From contig CAJUMC010000009.1 of NCBI GenBank assembly GCA_910587085.1, positions 1 through 56,425 on the forward strand: DNA of 56,425 nt. Direction: 5' to 3'. Below the pieces are notes generated by a model. That model ran no database searches. It worked only from the letters and a program-made list of their open reading frames with translations, and had not been told where the DNA came from. Made by a program: the position numbers and the translations under genes. Positions 44,301 through 52,958 of the stretch are shown in pieces (within the stretch, counting starts at the first letter, position 1; the number at the start of each line of letters is the position of its first letter). This DNA comes from an uncultured Lachnospiraceae bacterium. Lineage in GTDB: Bacteria; Bacillota; Clostridia; Lachnospirales; Lachnospiraceae.

Positions 44301-44362
44301 CCCGCGGCGCCGCTTCGTCCCGGATTCCGAAAGTTTCTTTCCTTCCGCTTTGTATTCTTCAT
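41303..44362 (-). CDS. YfhO family membrane protein (second copy)
   Basis: A 1019-residue multi-spanning protein: about a dozen hydrophobic helices in residues 35-610, then a large extracytoplasmic C-terminal domain closed by a last helix. YfhO members are GT-C-like proteins; in Bacillus and Listeria relatives glycosylate lipoteichoic acid. Family motifs: WMPDGWRQHYRGLLYYSKWL after helix 1, FSIGYGSDILTTLHYYAIGD, and FPYTGIYRFERMDIV near the C-terminus. ATG 44362 follows GGGAGG by 8 nt. It is colinear with and about equal in size to the gene just upstream. The N-terminus is Lys/Arg-rich (KNTKRKERN). Confidence 0.92.
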   Translation of the reverse strand: MKNTKRKERNFRNPGRSGAAGRFAVLAGRGKRRDGLKFWLIYSAVFLAAVCLVFHYFWDNNRSFVWMPDGWRQHYRGLLYYSKWLREIFTNLFVEHTLRIPTWSFSIGYGSDILTTLHYYAIGDPLNLFSAIIPEELMLNFYELLILVRIYLAGLAFSYYCFYRGISSRPAVLAGAFAYAFCGYTIFAGVRHPYFLNPMIYLPLVLTGVERLKKEKKPGLFIGSVFLSVVSNFYFFYMIVVLTVLYVIFRLFQWFRREEWRQALMLLVKLAGCAVTGVLAGMVILLPILLVFTKSARLDTGYMHSTLYNAKYYETLLMSFLSYASPGEWTRFGYASLVLLSVFSMLIRRGNAVRKTGFLLLTAFFLFPFIGSAMNGFAYVSNRWGWGYSMLTAFILASEWEELLSAARRKKRILCGIMAAYAVLCVLLCRRTGFSDGAGVAAALGIAFLSLLVLFFAPGDKRKENRTAAAEKGKKAQNAVTEDGKIYENAAVENRRKTQSSAAENSQKAGSRLKARRLICEGALFVLLLVNIGVIAYFEYSPDQQDYISGFKRRTWFYPNFATTEYHAVRRASAEETEFFRYTGRDLIPNASLRYGLSNTQFYWSLGNGLIADFIAEQALIEHLGYNYIGLDDRTMLCALAGVKYHTVSDDEAEKGYAPYGYEPALDGKIVEKYAVTRNIYALPLGYTYDGWIAQEEYEALDVRARQEAMLQGVVLEEEPVLQGGREDEKESFARITPVSTAQSVPYTLQWNKKQLSRNKDGSFTVKKKNAVLTFEFDGLPECETYLALYGLMYEGIPKEGDRYWSEEQALTFLVNAADEDGKTVEKSFKYLGKSQEHYSGRHDFYVNLCYSGTKKVSVTLKFPYTGIYRFERMDIVCQPMKFYQSAVQELGREALAEADTHSENRVYASNRVTGKIQLAAPKLLVLAVPYSDGWTAYVDGQERELLRANTMFCALPLEAGEHEIELRYRTPGLAAGIVLSLIGFGSWARIALCCRRKKNFISDIPDESSTANGMPGAV

Positions 44363-44383
44363 AGCCAAACCTCCCTGCTTCTC

Positions 44384-44440
44384 CGATCCGTAAACCGTAT
44401 TCGAATTCCCTTCCTGTCTCTTCGATCTGTAAACTGTATT
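44384..44440. repeat. Imperfect 39-bp-period direct repeat in the YfhO leader
   Basis: CGATCCGTAAACCGTATT (44384-44401) and CGATCTGTAAACTGTATT (44423-44440) share 16 of 18 bases. It lies in the 103-bp gap between two YfhO genes. 39 bp is 13 codons, and that frame is open, so it could have arisen as a coding duplication, but no start supports this. Confidence 0.6.
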
Positions 44441-44465
44441 TGCGTTTTCCCGGGACTTTGAATTC

Positions 44466-47400
44466 TCATTTTCCTTCTCCTGAACGACAGGCGCCGCCGG
44501 CCCGCTTCCCGCTCCGTACGCGGCCTCCCGCTCCTCTGTTTTTCCGTCTCTGATACAGCACTGCCCCCGCCAGAACGGCAAGTCCGGCAAGAGACAGTCC
44601 CCATCCTGCCGTCAGTCCCGGCGTCCGGTATTCCAGCCGGATATCATGCTCCCCCTCAGAAAGCGGCAGAGCCATGGACATAAGGTTTACTTTCCGCAGC
44701 GGCTGCTCCTCTCCGTCCACAAACGCCGTCCAGCCGGCAGAGTACGGAATGGTAAGACACAGAATTTGCGGCTCGTCCAGCGATATTTTTCCCGTTACAA
44801 GTCCCGTGGCACAAGCACCGTTATCTCTGTGCAGATCAAGATCCTCCAGAACCGCCTCCCCGCGCTCCTGCACCGCTTCCCGGTAAAGCTCCAGCGGCTG
44901 AGCGAAAATGCCGAGTTCCTCAAAGCGGTAAATCCCGATATACGGAAAGCGGATTTTCAGGGAGACGCTTCCCTGCTCATGATATCCCAGATTCATTTGA
45001 AAATCATGAACATCATTGTACCAGGTATACCGCGGCGTGCGGTAAGGAATCACTTTGGATATCTTCGAACCGTCCTCCAGCGTAAGCTCGAGGGAGAGAT
45101 CAATTTTGGTCTGCTCCCGGTAATCACGATCCGCCTCTGTCTTTTTTTTCTGTTCCTCATCGGACAATTCCTCCCAATCCTTCTGCGTAAACAGATCGTA
45201 CGGATCGATACTACGGTCGTCATTGTACAGCCGATACGGCGATACTCCCTCAAAACTCAGGCCGGTCAGCAGAAAACAGATTTCGCACGCCTCCCGCCCC
45301 TCAAAATGCAGCGTAGCATAAGCCCCCTTTTTTGTGACGACAAACGAGTCACCCTGCAGCGATACGTTTTTGCTGCTGAAACTCATCTGATACGGCAGAC
45401 GCTCCGCCGTAATGCGCGGCTCTACCTCTGCAAAGTCCTTGAACGGCTCATCCGTTACAGCAGCCTGAAGCATTGCCTCCTGCCGGGCGGCGGCCGGAAG
45501 CTTTTCATAATTTTCCCGGAGCAGATATCCGGAATAGGTATAGCCGAGCGGCAGCGCATACCGGTTCTCATAGACCGCATACTTTTTCGCCGCGCTTTTG
45601 TCTGCCAGGCTCACCCGTTCAAAGCCGTACGGCACGGACGCTTCCTCAAGCTCCGAGACAAGCGCGGTATAATAGCGGACCCCGAGCAGCGTATTCAGGA
45701 TCGTCCGGTCGTCCAGCCCCCTGCAGTCGTAGGGAAGCGGCTCCGGCACCCCCAGGCTTTTAAAAAATTCCGCGATTGCTCCGTTGGCAAGACTCCAGTA
45801 AAACTGCGTACTTGACAGGCCGTTCAGCAGAGTTGCATTCCGCGTGACTGCCGGGCCGGTGTACCGCCAGAAGCTCCCGTCAGCCAGCGGAGCCAGCGCC
45901 CGCCTCTCATCCGCGGCAAGCCGCGGATTCACGGATTTCTGAAGTACAAATTTCGCCGGATAATTCTCCTCATCCTCCGCGTAAAAATGCCTTGCATTCC
46001 TTGCGATGCTACACAGGACAAGGCAGAACACCAGCATCTCCGGCAGCAGAAAAGGGAGCTTGGCAAGGCGCGCGGTCCATCCGGACAGCCTTCCTAGTAC
46101 CGCGGACGCCTTGCCTGACGCACGCGCAGCACGGACAGCGGACACAACTGCAAACACCGCAGAAACCGCAGCACCCACGGCAAGCTGGAAGAAAGCATAC
46201 CTCCGGCTTTCAAACTGCCGCAGCAGATTCAGACAGACCGCAGCACAGCACACATACACCGCTGCAAGCAGAAGAATTTCTTTTTTAGTCATCGAAAACA
46301 GCTTTTCCCACATAACCGCTGCAATATACGCCGTAAGCATGCCGTAGCCCCAGATCCAGCGGTTTGAAACATAGGAAAAGCCGTTGAATATATGCCCGAA
46401 TACCGGGAACAGCAAAAAGGCGGTCAGCAGCAGAAAGCCGGCCTTCAGCGCGGTATTGCGCTTTCTCTGTAAAAACAGAAGAATCACGGAGGGCAGAGCG
46501 GCGGCCGAGTAGCACATAATCGTCCAGTTCCCCATGCTTCGGAACGAAAAGAAGGAAGGAAGAAATTTTTTGTAATAGTCTCTCTGATAAAAAAAATCGT
46601 ATTCATTGCCGCTTCCAGACCGGGCGTCCCCGAGAAACATCAGGATAACCGGCAGCAGCACGACTGCGCTGAGCAGCACTCCTGCAAAAGAGCACCCGGC
46701 TATCTGCAGCAGGTCAAGGAGAGGCTTTTTCCAGGAGCAAAGCCCGCGGCATTCCTTCTGTGCGGCCCGCAGCACGACAAGCCGGAAGCACACGTAAAGC
46801 ACGGTGAGCAGGGCAATGGCGTAAAAGAAATAGAAGTTGCTGACAGCGGACAGAAATACGGACAGAATAAGGCAGACCGGCTTTTTCTCCCGAAGCAGCT
46901 TTTCCACGCCGAGCAGCACAAGCGGCAGACAGATCATCGGGTTTATAAAATAGGGGTGCCGCATCGCGGCAAAAAGTGCGTACCCGCAGAAAACATAGGT
47001 GAATGCCCCTGCCAGCACTCCCATCCGGCCCATGCTGCCGGAACCTGCGCTGTCTTCCTGTTTCCGTGCGACGCTCTCGTTCCCGTGCAGGCTTTCTGCC
47101 GCCCTCCGTTTTCTATTTTTATGCTGCGCGCCGCCCGCCGCATCCGCCGCACCCGCCGCACCGGTTCTGCGCATATACAGGCAGAATCCCATAAAGCATA
47201 CGCCCGAAAGATACAGCCGGAGCAGAATGAGAAATTCGTAAAAGTACACCATGGCATCAGCAGGGACAAAAACGGAAAACAGGTTCAGCGGATCGCCGAT
47301 CGCATAATAATGCAGCGTTGTCAGAATATCCGAGCCGTAGCCGAGGCTGAAGCTGAAGGTCGGCAGCTGAAAGTGCCCTGCAAAAAGCTCACGCACGGCG

Positions 47401-47600
47401 CTTCTCAGCCATTCCGCGTAGTATATCAAAGCCTTGAAATGCTGCGTCCAGCCGTCCACGGTACATACAAAGGACCGGCCATTTCTATAAAAAAACCGAA
47501 AAATGACCGCGCACATCATTATAAAAACTACAGAATAAATAAGATATATTCTCTTCCCAGAGAAAGCATCTTCCACCCGAAATTTTCTTTTTCCCCGCAT
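44466..47600 (-). CDS. YfhO family membrane protein (first copy)
   Basis: The 1044-residue paralog of the downstream gene: helix 1 (IYLIYSVVFIMMCAVIFRF), VDGWTQHFKALIYYAEWL, LGYGSDILTTLHYYAIGDP, many further helices, and the C-terminal domain with FPYIGIYRFEELGIF and WTAFVDGEEQPL. Both genes keep YRTPGLTAGWGLSLAGL-type ends. A Gly/Ala/Arg-rich loop (about 150-200) is absent from the other. ATG 47600 follows AAGGAAT. A glycosyltransferase role on a lipid-linked or wall polymer is inferred from the family; tandem copies suggest different donors, acceptors or linkages. Confidence 0.92.
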   Translation of the reverse strand: MRGKRKFRVEDAFSGKRIYLIYSVVFIMMCAVIFRFFYRNGRSFVCTVDGWTQHFKALIYYAEWLRSAVRELFAGHFQLPTFSFSLGYGSDILTTLHYYAIGDPLNLFSVFVPADAMVYFYEFLILLRLYLSGVCFMGFCLYMRRTGAAGAADAAGGAQHKNRKRRAAESLHGNESVARKQEDSAGSGSMGRMGVLAGAFTYVFCGYALFAAMRHPYFINPMICLPLVLLGVEKLLREKKPVCLILSVFLSAVSNFYFFYAIALLTVLYVCFRLVVLRAAQKECRGLCSWKKPLLDLLQIAGCSFAGVLLSAVVLLPVILMFLGDARSGSGNEYDFFYQRDYYKKFLPSFFSFRSMGNWTIMCYSAAALPSVILLFLQRKRNTALKAGFLLLTAFLLFPVFGHIFNGFSYVSNRWIWGYGMLTAYIAAVMWEKLFSMTKKEILLLAAVYVCCAAVCLNLLRQFESRRYAFFQLAVGAAVSAVFAVVSAVRAARASGKASAVLGRLSGWTARLAKLPFLLPEMLVFCLVLCSIARNARHFYAEDEENYPAKFVLQKSVNPRLAADERRALAPLADGSFWRYTGPAVTRNATLLNGLSSTQFYWSLANGAIAEFFKSLGVPEPLPYDCRGLDDRTILNTLLGVRYYTALVSELEEASVPYGFERVSLADKSAAKKYAVYENRYALPLGYTYSGYLLRENYEKLPAAARQEAMLQAAVTDEPFKDFAEVEPRITAERLPYQMSFSSKNVSLQGDSFVVTKKGAYATLHFEGREACEICFLLTGLSFEGVSPYRLYNDDRSIDPYDLFTQKDWEELSDEEQKKKTEADRDYREQTKIDLSLELTLEDGSKISKVIPYRTPRYTWYNDVHDFQMNLGYHEQGSVSLKIRFPYIGIYRFEELGIFAQPLELYREAVQERGEAVLEDLDLHRDNGACATGLVTGKISLDEPQILCLTIPYSAGWTAFVDGEEQPLRKVNLMSMALPLSEGEHDIRLEYRTPGLTAGWGLSLAGLAVLAGAVLYQRRKNRGAGGRVRSGKRAGGACRSGEGK

Positions 47601-47659
47601 GGCATTCCTTTCGCTGCAACCGTGAGATCCGCACTTGCCTGTCCCGGCCCGGCTGCACA

Positions 47660-47693
47660 TAAAACAGGGGCCTGCCGTTAAAACGGAAGCCCC
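47660..47693 (-). terminator. Probable terminator after ackA
   Basis: On the minus strand GGGGC/GCCCC with an inner CCGT/ACGG is followed by TGTTTTATG. The stem is interrupted, so the strength is uncertain. Confidence 0.55.
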
Positions 47694-47726
47694 GTCAAAA
47701 CAAAATTTTCACCTGATCTTTGACTC

Positions 47727-48926
47727 TTACTGCAATCCGGATACCAGCGCCGCCGTATCCCGCGCGATCGCAAGCTCCTCATTCGTCGGAATGACAAGCG
47801 CCTTGACTCTGGAATCGTCGGTGGTTATCACCGCCTCTTTTCCCCTGATATTGTTGCGCTCCGCATCCACTGTAACGCCGAGATATCCGAGATATCCGCA
47901 GATACGCTCGCGGATCACCTTATCGTTCTCCCCGAGCCCCGCCGTAAACACAACGGCATCCACGCCGTTCATCGCCGCCGCATAAGAGCCGATGTATTTC
48001 GCGGTGCGGTACACAAACACCTCTGTAGCATCCTTGGCATGCTGGTTGCCGCCCGTTGCAGCGGCCTCCAGATCACGGAAATCGCTCGATACGCCCGACA
48101 TCCCGTAAACGCCGGACTTTTTGTTGAGCAGCGTCATAATATCGTCCAGAGATTTTTGTTCCTTCTTCGAGATAAACTCGATAATGGCCGGATCAATATC
48201 GCCGGAGCGGGTTCCCATAATCAGCCCCTCCAGCGGCGTCAGACCCATGCTCGTATCAACCGAGCGGCCGTTGAGAACCGCGGATACACTCGCGCCGTTG
48301 CCGAGATGACAGACGATAATTTTTGAATTTCCATAGTCCAGCCCTGCGACCTCGGCGGCACGGCGGCTGACGTAGCTGTGACTCGTGCCGTGAAAGCCGT
48401 AGCGGCGGATTTTGTACTTCTCATAGTATTCGTACGGAAGCGCATAGGTATACGCCTTTTTCGGCATTGTCTGGTGGAATGCCGTGTCGAAAACGGCTGC
48501 CATCGGAACCCCCGGCATCAGTTTCCGGCACGCGTCGATGCCGATCAGGTTCGCCGGATTGTGAAGCGGTGCAAGATCATTGCACTCCCGGATCGCCTGA
48601 AGCACATCGTCATCAATAACAACCGATTTTGTAAAGCGCTCCCCGCCGTGCACCACGCGGTGTCCGACCGCGTCAATCTCGGCCAGAGAACCGATCACGC
48701 CGTGTCCGCTGTCGGTCAGCGCGGACAGCACTGCCTGCACTGCTGCATCATGATCCGGAAGCACCTTTTCCAGGACAAGCTTTTCACGCCCCGCCGGCGT
48801 ATGCACCAGTCTTCCGTCAATCCCGATCCGCTCGCACAGCCCCACCGCGATGGCCTTCTCTGTCTCCGAATCAATCAGCTGATATTTCAGCGATGAGCTG
48901 CCGCAGTTTATCACCAGAATTTTCAT
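47727..48926 (-). CDS. ackA: Acetate kinase
   Basis: AckA makes ATP and acetate from acetyl phosphate, the substrate-level phosphorylation step of acetate fermentation. The 399 residues are standard: NCGSSSLKYQL at the N-terminus, HRVVHGGERFTKS, FDTAFHQTMPKKAYTYALP, YGFHGTSHSYVSRRAAE, CHLGNGASVSAV and FTAGLGENDKVIRERI. GGAGAT precedes the ATG. It follows pta by 76 bp. Confidence 0.98.
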   Translation of the reverse strand: MKILVINCGSSSLKYQLIDSETEKAIAVGLCERIGIDGRLVHTPAGREKLVLEKVLPDHDAAVQAVLSALTDSGHGVIGSLAEIDAVGHRVVHGGERFTKSVVIDDDVLQAIRECNDLAPLHNPANLIGIDACRKLMPGVPMAAVFDTAFHQTMPKKAYTYALPYEYYEKYKIRRYGFHGTSHSYVSRRAAEVAGLDYGNSKIIVCHLGNGASVSAVLNGRSVDTSMGLTPLEGLIMGTRSGDIDPAIIEFISKKEQKSLDDIMTLLNKKSGVYGMSGVSSDFRDLEAAATGGNQHAKDATEVFVYRTAKYIGSYAAAMNGVDAVVFTAGLGENDKVIRERICGYLGYLGVTVDAERNNIRGKEAVITTDDSRVKALVIPTNEELAIARDTAALVSGLQ

Positions 48927-49002
48927 TGAAATCTCCGTTTCCGCATAATATATGCATATATTTAATTATTTTCATGTATTATCAGGCCGGATCGGCATCC
49001 TG

Positions 49003-49998
49003 TCAATATGCCGCAGCCTGAACCGCGGTAATCGCGATTACCCCGACAATATCGTCGGCGTCGCAGCCTCTGGACAGGTCGTTTACCGGCGCCGCAATTC
49101 CCTGGGTCAGCGGGCCGTAAGCCTCCGCCCCGCCGAGGCGCTCCACCAGCTTATATCCGATATTTCCCGCGTCGAGATCCGGAAAAATCAATACGTTCGC
49201 CTTTCCCGCCACATCGCTGCCCGGCGCCTTGAACGCCGCAACCTCCGGAATAATCGCAGCGTCAAGCTGAAGCTCGCCGTCCAGCTTAAGTCCCGGATAG
49301 TGCTCGTGTGCGATTTCCACCGCCCTTGTCACCTTGTCAATATCCTCATGCTTCGCACTTCCCTTCGTGGAGTGCGAGAGCATGGCAATCTTGGCCTCCT
49401 TGCCGACCAGCAGTTCAAAGCTTTTCGCGGAGGACTCAGCGATGGCCGCCAGCTCCTCCGAAGTCGGATTCTGGTTCAGTCCGCAGTCCCCGAATACGAA
49501 GGTACCGCGCTCGCCGAGATTGCAGTCCGGCACGATCATCAGGAAAAACGCGGACACAAGCTTTGTTCCCGGCGCCGTCTTCAGAATCTGAAGACAAGGG
49601 CGGAGCGTGTTAGCGGAAGAATGGCAGGCTCCGGATACAAGCCCGTCGGCATCCCCCATCTTTACCATCATCACCCCGAATGTCGTATAGTCGTTCAGCA
49701 TTGTTTCGCGGGCAAGCTCCTGCGTCATTCCCTTCGCCTTGCGCAGCTCAACCAGCTTGTCCACATATAAATCAAATTTTTCATATTTTTCCGGATCAAT
49801 CAGTGTAGCCTTTGAGATGTCCAGACCGGTCGATTTATTTCTAATCATTTCCTCCTTGCCGATGATGACAATTTCCGCATTGCCCTCCTCCAGCGTCTTC
49901 GCCGCAGCCTCATAGATTCTGCGGTCCTCGGACTCCGGCAGCACGATGGTCTTGATATTCCGTCTTGCCCTAGCCTTGATTTCCTCGATAAAGCTCAT
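49003..49998 (-). CDS. pta: Phosphate acetyltransferase
   Basis: Pta exchanges CoA of acetyl-CoA for phosphate, feeding AckA. The 331-residue short-type enzyme shows IVLPESEDRRIYEAA, TTFGVMMVKMGDADGLVSGA, SSANTLRPCLQILKTAPG, FGDCGLNQNPTSEELA, MLSHSTKGSAKHEDIDKV and NVLIFPDLDAGNIGYKL. ATG at 49998 follows AAGGAG. Upstream in-frame codons to 50097 are leader. With ackA it forms a standard operon with its own promoter. Confidence 0.97.
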   Translation of the reverse strand: MSFIEEIKARARRNIKTIVLPESEDRRIYEAAAKTLEEGNAEIVIIGKEEMIRNKSTGLDISKATLIDPEKYEKFDLYVDKLVELRKAKGMTQELARETMLNDYTTFGVMMVKMGDADGLVSGACHSSANTLRPCLQILKTAPGTKLVSAFFLMIVPDCNLGERGTFVFGDCGLNQNPTSEELAAIAESSAKSFELLVGKEAKIAMLSHSTKGSAKHEDIDKVTRAVEIAHEHYPGLKLDGELQLDAAIIPEVAAFKAPGSDVAGKANVLIFPDLDAGNIGYKLVERLGGAEAYGPLTQGIAAPVNDLSRGCDADDIVGVIAITAVQAAAY

Positions 49999-50084
49999 TG
50001 CAGTATCTCCTTTCATTTTCTGTCCCTCCGGCACATTTTCTGTAAGAAACGTGCGCGGACGACTGCACAGAACAGCCTGCATAT

Positions 50085-50113
50085 AGTATAATACCATTTT
50101 TTCTCTGTGACAA
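50085..50113 (-). promoter_or_regulatory. Promoter of pta-ackA
   Basis: TTGTCA (50113-50108) and TATACT (50090-50085), 17-bp spacing, about 80 nt of leader. Confidence 0.78.
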
Positions 50114-50194
50114 GCTCAAAATTGCTTGCCCGCCATATAATCCGGGCGGAGCGAGGCGGCGGAAATTTATCTTCTTTCTGCCTTATTCCGCCGC

Positions 50195-50223
50195 TTGCGC
50201 CGCAGGAAAAGGCATGCTATAAT
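50195..50223 (+). promoter_or_regulatory. Promoter of tmcAL
   Basis: TTGCGC (50195-50200) and TATAAT (50218-50223), 17-bp spacing, with extended -10 TGCTATAAT. About 140 nt of leader follow, in which no riboswitch is recognised. Confidence 0.75.
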
Positions 50224-50367
50224 TTCTGGAAATCACAAAACCGGAGGGCAGCCGGAACAAAGGCAGAACAGGCTTTTTCATTTCCGGAAAGTCCCCCTGC
50301 GGCGCCCGGCGGCTGTCCTTTGGAGCCTAACGGCAGGCCGCATGTCCGCCGCAGAAAGGAACCGATT

Positions 50368-51651
50368 ATGAAAATTACCGGAATTATCGCTGAATTCAAC
50401 CCGTTTCACAACGGTCACGCGCATCTTCTGAAAAAAGCGCGCGAACTGACCGGCGCAGATCTCATTCTCGTTGTTATGAGCGGAGATTTCGTTCAGCGCG
50501 GGACACCTGCCCTGCTCTCCAAATACGCCCGCGCGGAGACGGCGCTGCTGTGCGGCGCCGACCTTGTCGCGGAGCTTCCGGTGTTCTGCGCTGCGGCGAG
50601 CGCGGAATATTTTGCGGAGGGCGCCGTTCGCCTGCTTGCGGATCTCGGAGCGGACTGCTTTGTTTTCGGCTGTGAGCCGGAAATCTGCGCGGATTTTCCC
50701 GCGCTTGCTGCCCCGCTTGCGGATCTTCTGCTCGAAGAGCCGCCGGCTTACCGGGCCGCGCTGCGCTCAGGTCTTTCCGCCGGCCTCCCCTTCCCGGCGG
50801 CCCGCCGGAATGCCGCCGCTACGCTAATACCGGAGGGGGCCGGCCTTCTCGATGCTCCGAACAGCCTGCTCGGCCTGGAATATGTGAAAGCCTGCCGGAA
50901 AAGGGAACTGGCCCTCCGTCCGGTTGCCGTCGAACGGATCGGAAAGGGCTACCATGAAACCGCGTCGGCTCTGCGCGCCTTTCTTTCCAAAATGGAGCCG
51001 GAGGCTCCCGCCTGCCGTTACTTTGGCCCTGTCCGGGAAACCGTCCCGCAGGAGAATGCGGTGCAGGTTCTTGAAGCTCTTTCCGGCAGCATGCCGGAAA
51101 GAGCTCTTGCCATTCTGAAGCGGGAGGCTTTCCGCACCTTTCCGGTAACGGAAAACGATCTTTCGCTGCTGCTCTCCTTTCAGCTGCTGAACTGCTCCCC
51201 GTCCGATCTGGCCGGATGTGCCGACGTCGGAGCGGAGCTGGCAGCCCGCCTCTTTGCAAGACGTTTTTCCTGCTTCCGGACAACCGATTTGCTGCAGTCG
51301 CTCAAGACAAAGGAAGTTACCTACACGCGGCTTTCGCGTGCGCTGCTTCATATCGTTCTGCAGATTTCTCAGGAAACGCAGAATTCCTTCCGCGCTCTGA
51401 AGCACTCCCCTTACACCCGCATTCTCGGCATGACCGAGGCAGCCCGCCCTTATCTGAAAGCAGCCTCCCTTATCCCGGTTCCGCTGATCCGGCAGCCTGC
51501 CAGAGCAGAGAAGGTACTTTCCGGGGCCGCACTTGATTTTTTCCGGCAGGATATCGCTGCCGCTGAGCTTTACCGCCGTCTCTCCTGGGAGCGCTACGGG
51601 GTCGAGCAGCCGTCCGAGTATGAGCGCCGCTTTCCGGTTATCCCGTTGTGA
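50368..51651 (+). CDS. tmcAL: tRNA(Met) cytidine acetate ligase
   Basis: TmcAL (YlbM family) makes N4-acetylcytidine at the wobble position of elongator tRNA-Met using acetate and ATP. The 427 residues start with the nucleotidyltransferase motif GIIAEFNPFHNGHAHLL and continue VVMSGDFVQRGTPALLSKYARA, NSLLGLEYVKACRK and the RNA-binding half ending PYTRILGMTEAA. AGAAAGGA lies 7 nt before the ATG. The use of acetate fits the neighbouring pta-ackA. ylbM is near ylbJ in Bacillus too, matching the order here. Confidence 0.95.
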   Translation: MKITGIIAEFNPFHNGHAHLLKKARELTGADLILVVMSGDFVQRGTPALLSKYARAETALLCGADLVAELPVFCAAASAEYFAEGAVRLLADLGADCFVFGCEPEICADFPALAAPLADLLLEEPPAYRAALRSGLSAGLPFPAARRNAAATLIPEGAGLLDAPNSLLGLEYVKACRKRELALRPVAVERIGKGYHETASALRAFLSKMEPEAPACRYFGPVRETVPQENAVQVLEALSGSMPERALAILKREAFRTFPVTENDLSLLLSFQLLNCSPSDLAGCADVGAELAARLFARRFSCFRTTDLLQSLKTKEVTYTRLSRALLHIVLQISQETQNSFRALKHSPYTRILGMTEAARPYLKAASLIPVPLIRQPARAEKVLSGAALDFFRQDIAAAELYRRLSWERYGVEQPSEYERRFPVIPL

Positions 51652-51675
51652 AGCCGGACTGCGGACAGTCGGCAC

Positions 51676-51707
51676 GTCTGCGCAAAGAAAAGTCTGCGCA
51701 AAGAAAA
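51676..51707 (+). repeat. 16-bp perfect tandem duplication
   Basis: GTCTGCGCAAAGAAAA occurs twice back to back, 25 bp after the tmcAL stop. It looks like a small slippage duplication. Confidence 0.7.
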
Positions 51708-51819
51708 ATGCCGGAGAGTATACGAAAGCCGCTCAGCGCGGCAGATTGCCGTGAAGCAGATCCGTATGTTGCGAAAACGCTGAAATACGATATGGTTGCT
51801 GCTGAAATGCACCATAACT

Positions 51820-51892
51820 GGGACGCCCGTGCGGGGCATGGAATTGCCGCCTCCCGAATATAGTAAAGTAATTCCAGACAAGGGGGCGTCCC
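51820..51892 (+). promoter_or_regulatory. Hairpin that sequesters the ylbJ ribosome-binding site
   Basis: GGGACGCCC (51820-51828) is the exact complement of GGGCGTCCC (51884-51892), which abuts the ylbJ ATG and overlaps its AAGGGGG site. Inside is a second stem TGGAATT (51839-51845) with AATTCCA (51870-51876). GGGCAT (51834-51839) can instead pair with ATGCCC at 51893-51898. No promoter for ylbJ was located with confidence. Confidence 0.65.
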
Positions 51893-52951
51893 ATGCCCGA
51901 CCCGACCTGCAAATCTTCTGCCTTACCGTTGACTCGGCTCCGCCGCCGGCTGCTCTACCTGCTTTTGTTCCCTCTGCTCGTTCTGATGCTGCTTTTTCCT
52001 CAGACCGCGGCCTCCGGAGCGATGAACGGCCTTACGCTCTGGTCACAGACGCTTCTTCCCGTATTGCTGCCGTTCCTTATTCTGTCGGGCCTTCTTATCA
52101 CGCTGAAAATGACGCGCCCGCTGAATCTGCTGCTCTCCCCGCTGCTCTGCCGGATTTTTCCGGTGAGCCGCGCCGCGTGCTATCCCCTTGTGCTCGGCCT
52201 GCTGTGCGGGATGCCGCTCGGTGCGAAAACAACCGCCGATCTGTACCGTTCCGGCGAAATCTCAGAATCGGACGCGCGTTTCCTGCTCGGCTTTTCCAAC
52301 CAGGCAAGCCTTATGTTTATTATCAGCTATGTCACCGCAAAGGAGCTCGCGGCACCGGCGCACACGGCCGTCTTTCTTGCCGTCATCTATCTGACCGGCT
52401 GGATTGTTTCCGGCTGCATGTATAAAATCCCACTTTTTTACAGATCAAGTCAGGAGAAAGCCGTGTCTGCGGCACCGGCTTCGCCGGAATCAAAACAGCG
52501 GTCTTCCGCTCCGTCCGGCGATGCTTCGGCTCAGATGGCGCGGCGCACGGCACGGGAACCGGCGCCCTCCTTTTTTGCTGCACTGGACGGCTGTATCATC
52601 GACGGCTTCGCGACCATTACGAAAATCGGCGGCTATGTCATACTTTTTTCCATGCTCTCGGCCTTTTTTATGCGTCTGCCGCTCCCGGAAGCCGTATCCG
52701 CGCTGCTGTGCGGCGCCCTGGAAATCACGAGCGGCATCCATAAAATCTGTGCCGGGAACCTTCCCGCCGTCCAAAAAACAGCCCTCACCATCGGGCTCAC
52801 AGCATTCGGAGGAATCTCCGGTATTCTGCAGACAAAAAGCGTCACCCTTGGCTCTGGACTGTCCATCCGCTACTATGTAATTGTAAAACTGACACAGGGA
52901 ATCTGCGCCGGGCTGCTTACCTGCGCCGTCTCGGTATGGCTGACCGGCTGA
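51893..52951 (+). CDS. ylbJ: Sporulation integral membrane protein YlbJ
   Basis: The 352-residue protein has about eight helices and a nucleoside-recognition-like fold: LWSQTLLPVLLPFLILSGLL, PLVLGLLCGMPLGAKTTADLY, GFSNQASLMFIISYVT, IIDGFATITKIGGYVILFSML and FGGISGILQTKSVTLG. YlbJ is needed for spore cortex formation in Bacillus. A Ser/Ala-rich cytosolic loop (about 184-220) is longer than usual. It follows tmcAL after 241 bp and converges with the coiled-coil protein gene with 7 bp between. Confidence 0.9.
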   Translation: MPDPTCKSSALPLTRLRRRLLYLLLFPLLVLMLLFPQTAASGAMNGLTLWSQTLLPVLLPFLILSGLLITLKMTRPLNLLLSPLLCRIFPVSRAACYPLVLGLLCGMPLGAKTTADLYRSGEISESDARFLLGFSNQASLMFIISYVTAKELAAPAHTAVFLAVIYLTGWIVSGCMYKIPLFYRSSQEKAVSAAPASPESKQRSSAPSGDASAQMARRTAREPAPSFFAALDGCIIDGFATITKIGGYVILFSMLSAFFMRLPLPEAVSALLCGALEITSGIHKICAGNLPAVQKTALTIGLTAFGGISGILQTKSVTLGSGLSIRYYVIVKLTQGICAGLLTCAVSVWLTG

Positions 52952-52958
52952 AAACCGG

